From: Gammaproteobacteria bacterium
GTDB taxonomy: Bacteria > Pseudomonadota > Gammaproteobacteria > Pseudomonadales > Pseudohongiellaceae
Assembly: GCA_016762975.1 (NCBI GenBank)
Contig: JAESUV010000163.1
Coordinates: 1 to 6,887, forward strand
Direction: 5' to 3'
DNA: 6,887 bases
Below are positions 6,751-6,887 of the stretch, one piece after another. Made by a program: the position numbers and the translations under genes. Numbering within the stretch: the stretch's first letter is position 1; each line of letters starts with the position of its first letter. Below the pieces are notes generated by a model, which saw only the letters and a list, made by a program, of their open reading frames with translations, was not told where the DNA came from and searched no databases.

Positions 6751-6887
6751 CCCACATCGAAAACTCAGATTCAATGAGAGAATATGGGCACGGCGGTGGT
6801 AAATTCAACGAGCAGTTTCATAATCCGTATAAGTCGTGCAATATTTCCGGCTTTCAACCCCCTATTGGCTCATACCATGACAAGCAA
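6751..6887. other. Right-edge stretch without a supported gene
   Basis: These 137 bases contain no recognisable coding sequence, tRNA or promoter. The minus strand is closed by stops in all three frames. On the plus strand an ATG at 6774 opens a frame that reaches the window edge (38 codons), but it lacks a Shine-Dalgarno sequence and resembles no protein I know. The neighbouring gene upstream of tig must lie beyond the window. Confidence 0.5.

Noticed and set aside
6774..6887. Plus-strand frame from ATG at 6774 open to the window edge (38 codons)
   Set aside because: There is no Shine-Dalgarno sequence, no family resemblance, and an open run this short is expected often by chance. The truncation by the window edge prevents a decision.
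6564..6887. A tRNA or bolA upstream of tig, as found in some gammaproteobacteria
   Set aside because: I found no T-arm-like GTTCRANYC followed by an acceptor stem on either strand, and no frame resembling BolA.

Overview
This window is the Clp/Lon proteostasis cluster of a gammaproteobacterium. All five genes lie on the minus strand and are transcribed from right to left: tig (trigger factor), clpP, clpX, lon and hupB (HU-beta). hupB runs off the left edge. The gene order, the C4 zinc-finger ClpX, the Lon and trigger factor architectures and the sequence of the HU-beta N-terminus all fit Gammaproteobacteria. Base composition is near 50% GC. I cannot place it below class level. The 324 bases upstream of tig contain neither bolA (the enterobacterial arrangement) nor a recognisable tRNA, which argues against a typical enterobacterium.

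Layout from right to left: 6751-6887 has no supported gene. 6579-6750 has features of a small plus-strand transcription unit (promoter-like hexamers, a heavily self-complementary stretch and a hairpin followed by four T) placed back to back with the likely tig promoter. tig occupies 5220-6563, followed by an 80-base gap. clpP occupies 4507-5139, followed by a 191-base gap that is open in the clpP frame for 186 bases. clpX occupies 3023-4315, followed by a 125-base gap with a good sigma-32-type promoter for lon and a hairpin overlapping it. lon occupies 468-2897, followed by a 230-base gap with a near-consensus sigma-70 promoter for hupB and a long leader ending in a 17-bp-period direct repeat. 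hupB occupies 1-237.

Together the genes cover protein quality control. Trigger factor folds nascent chains at the ribosome exit tunnel. ClpX unfolds tagged substrates and feeds them to the ClpP peptidase. Lon degrades damaged and regulatory proteins. HU-beta is a nucleoid protein and a classical Lon substrate in E. coli. The coding content is conserved and ordinary, with all key catalytic residues present. The points worth a second look are in the intergenic regions. I see no mobile element, CRISPR array, defence system or other clearly undescribed system.
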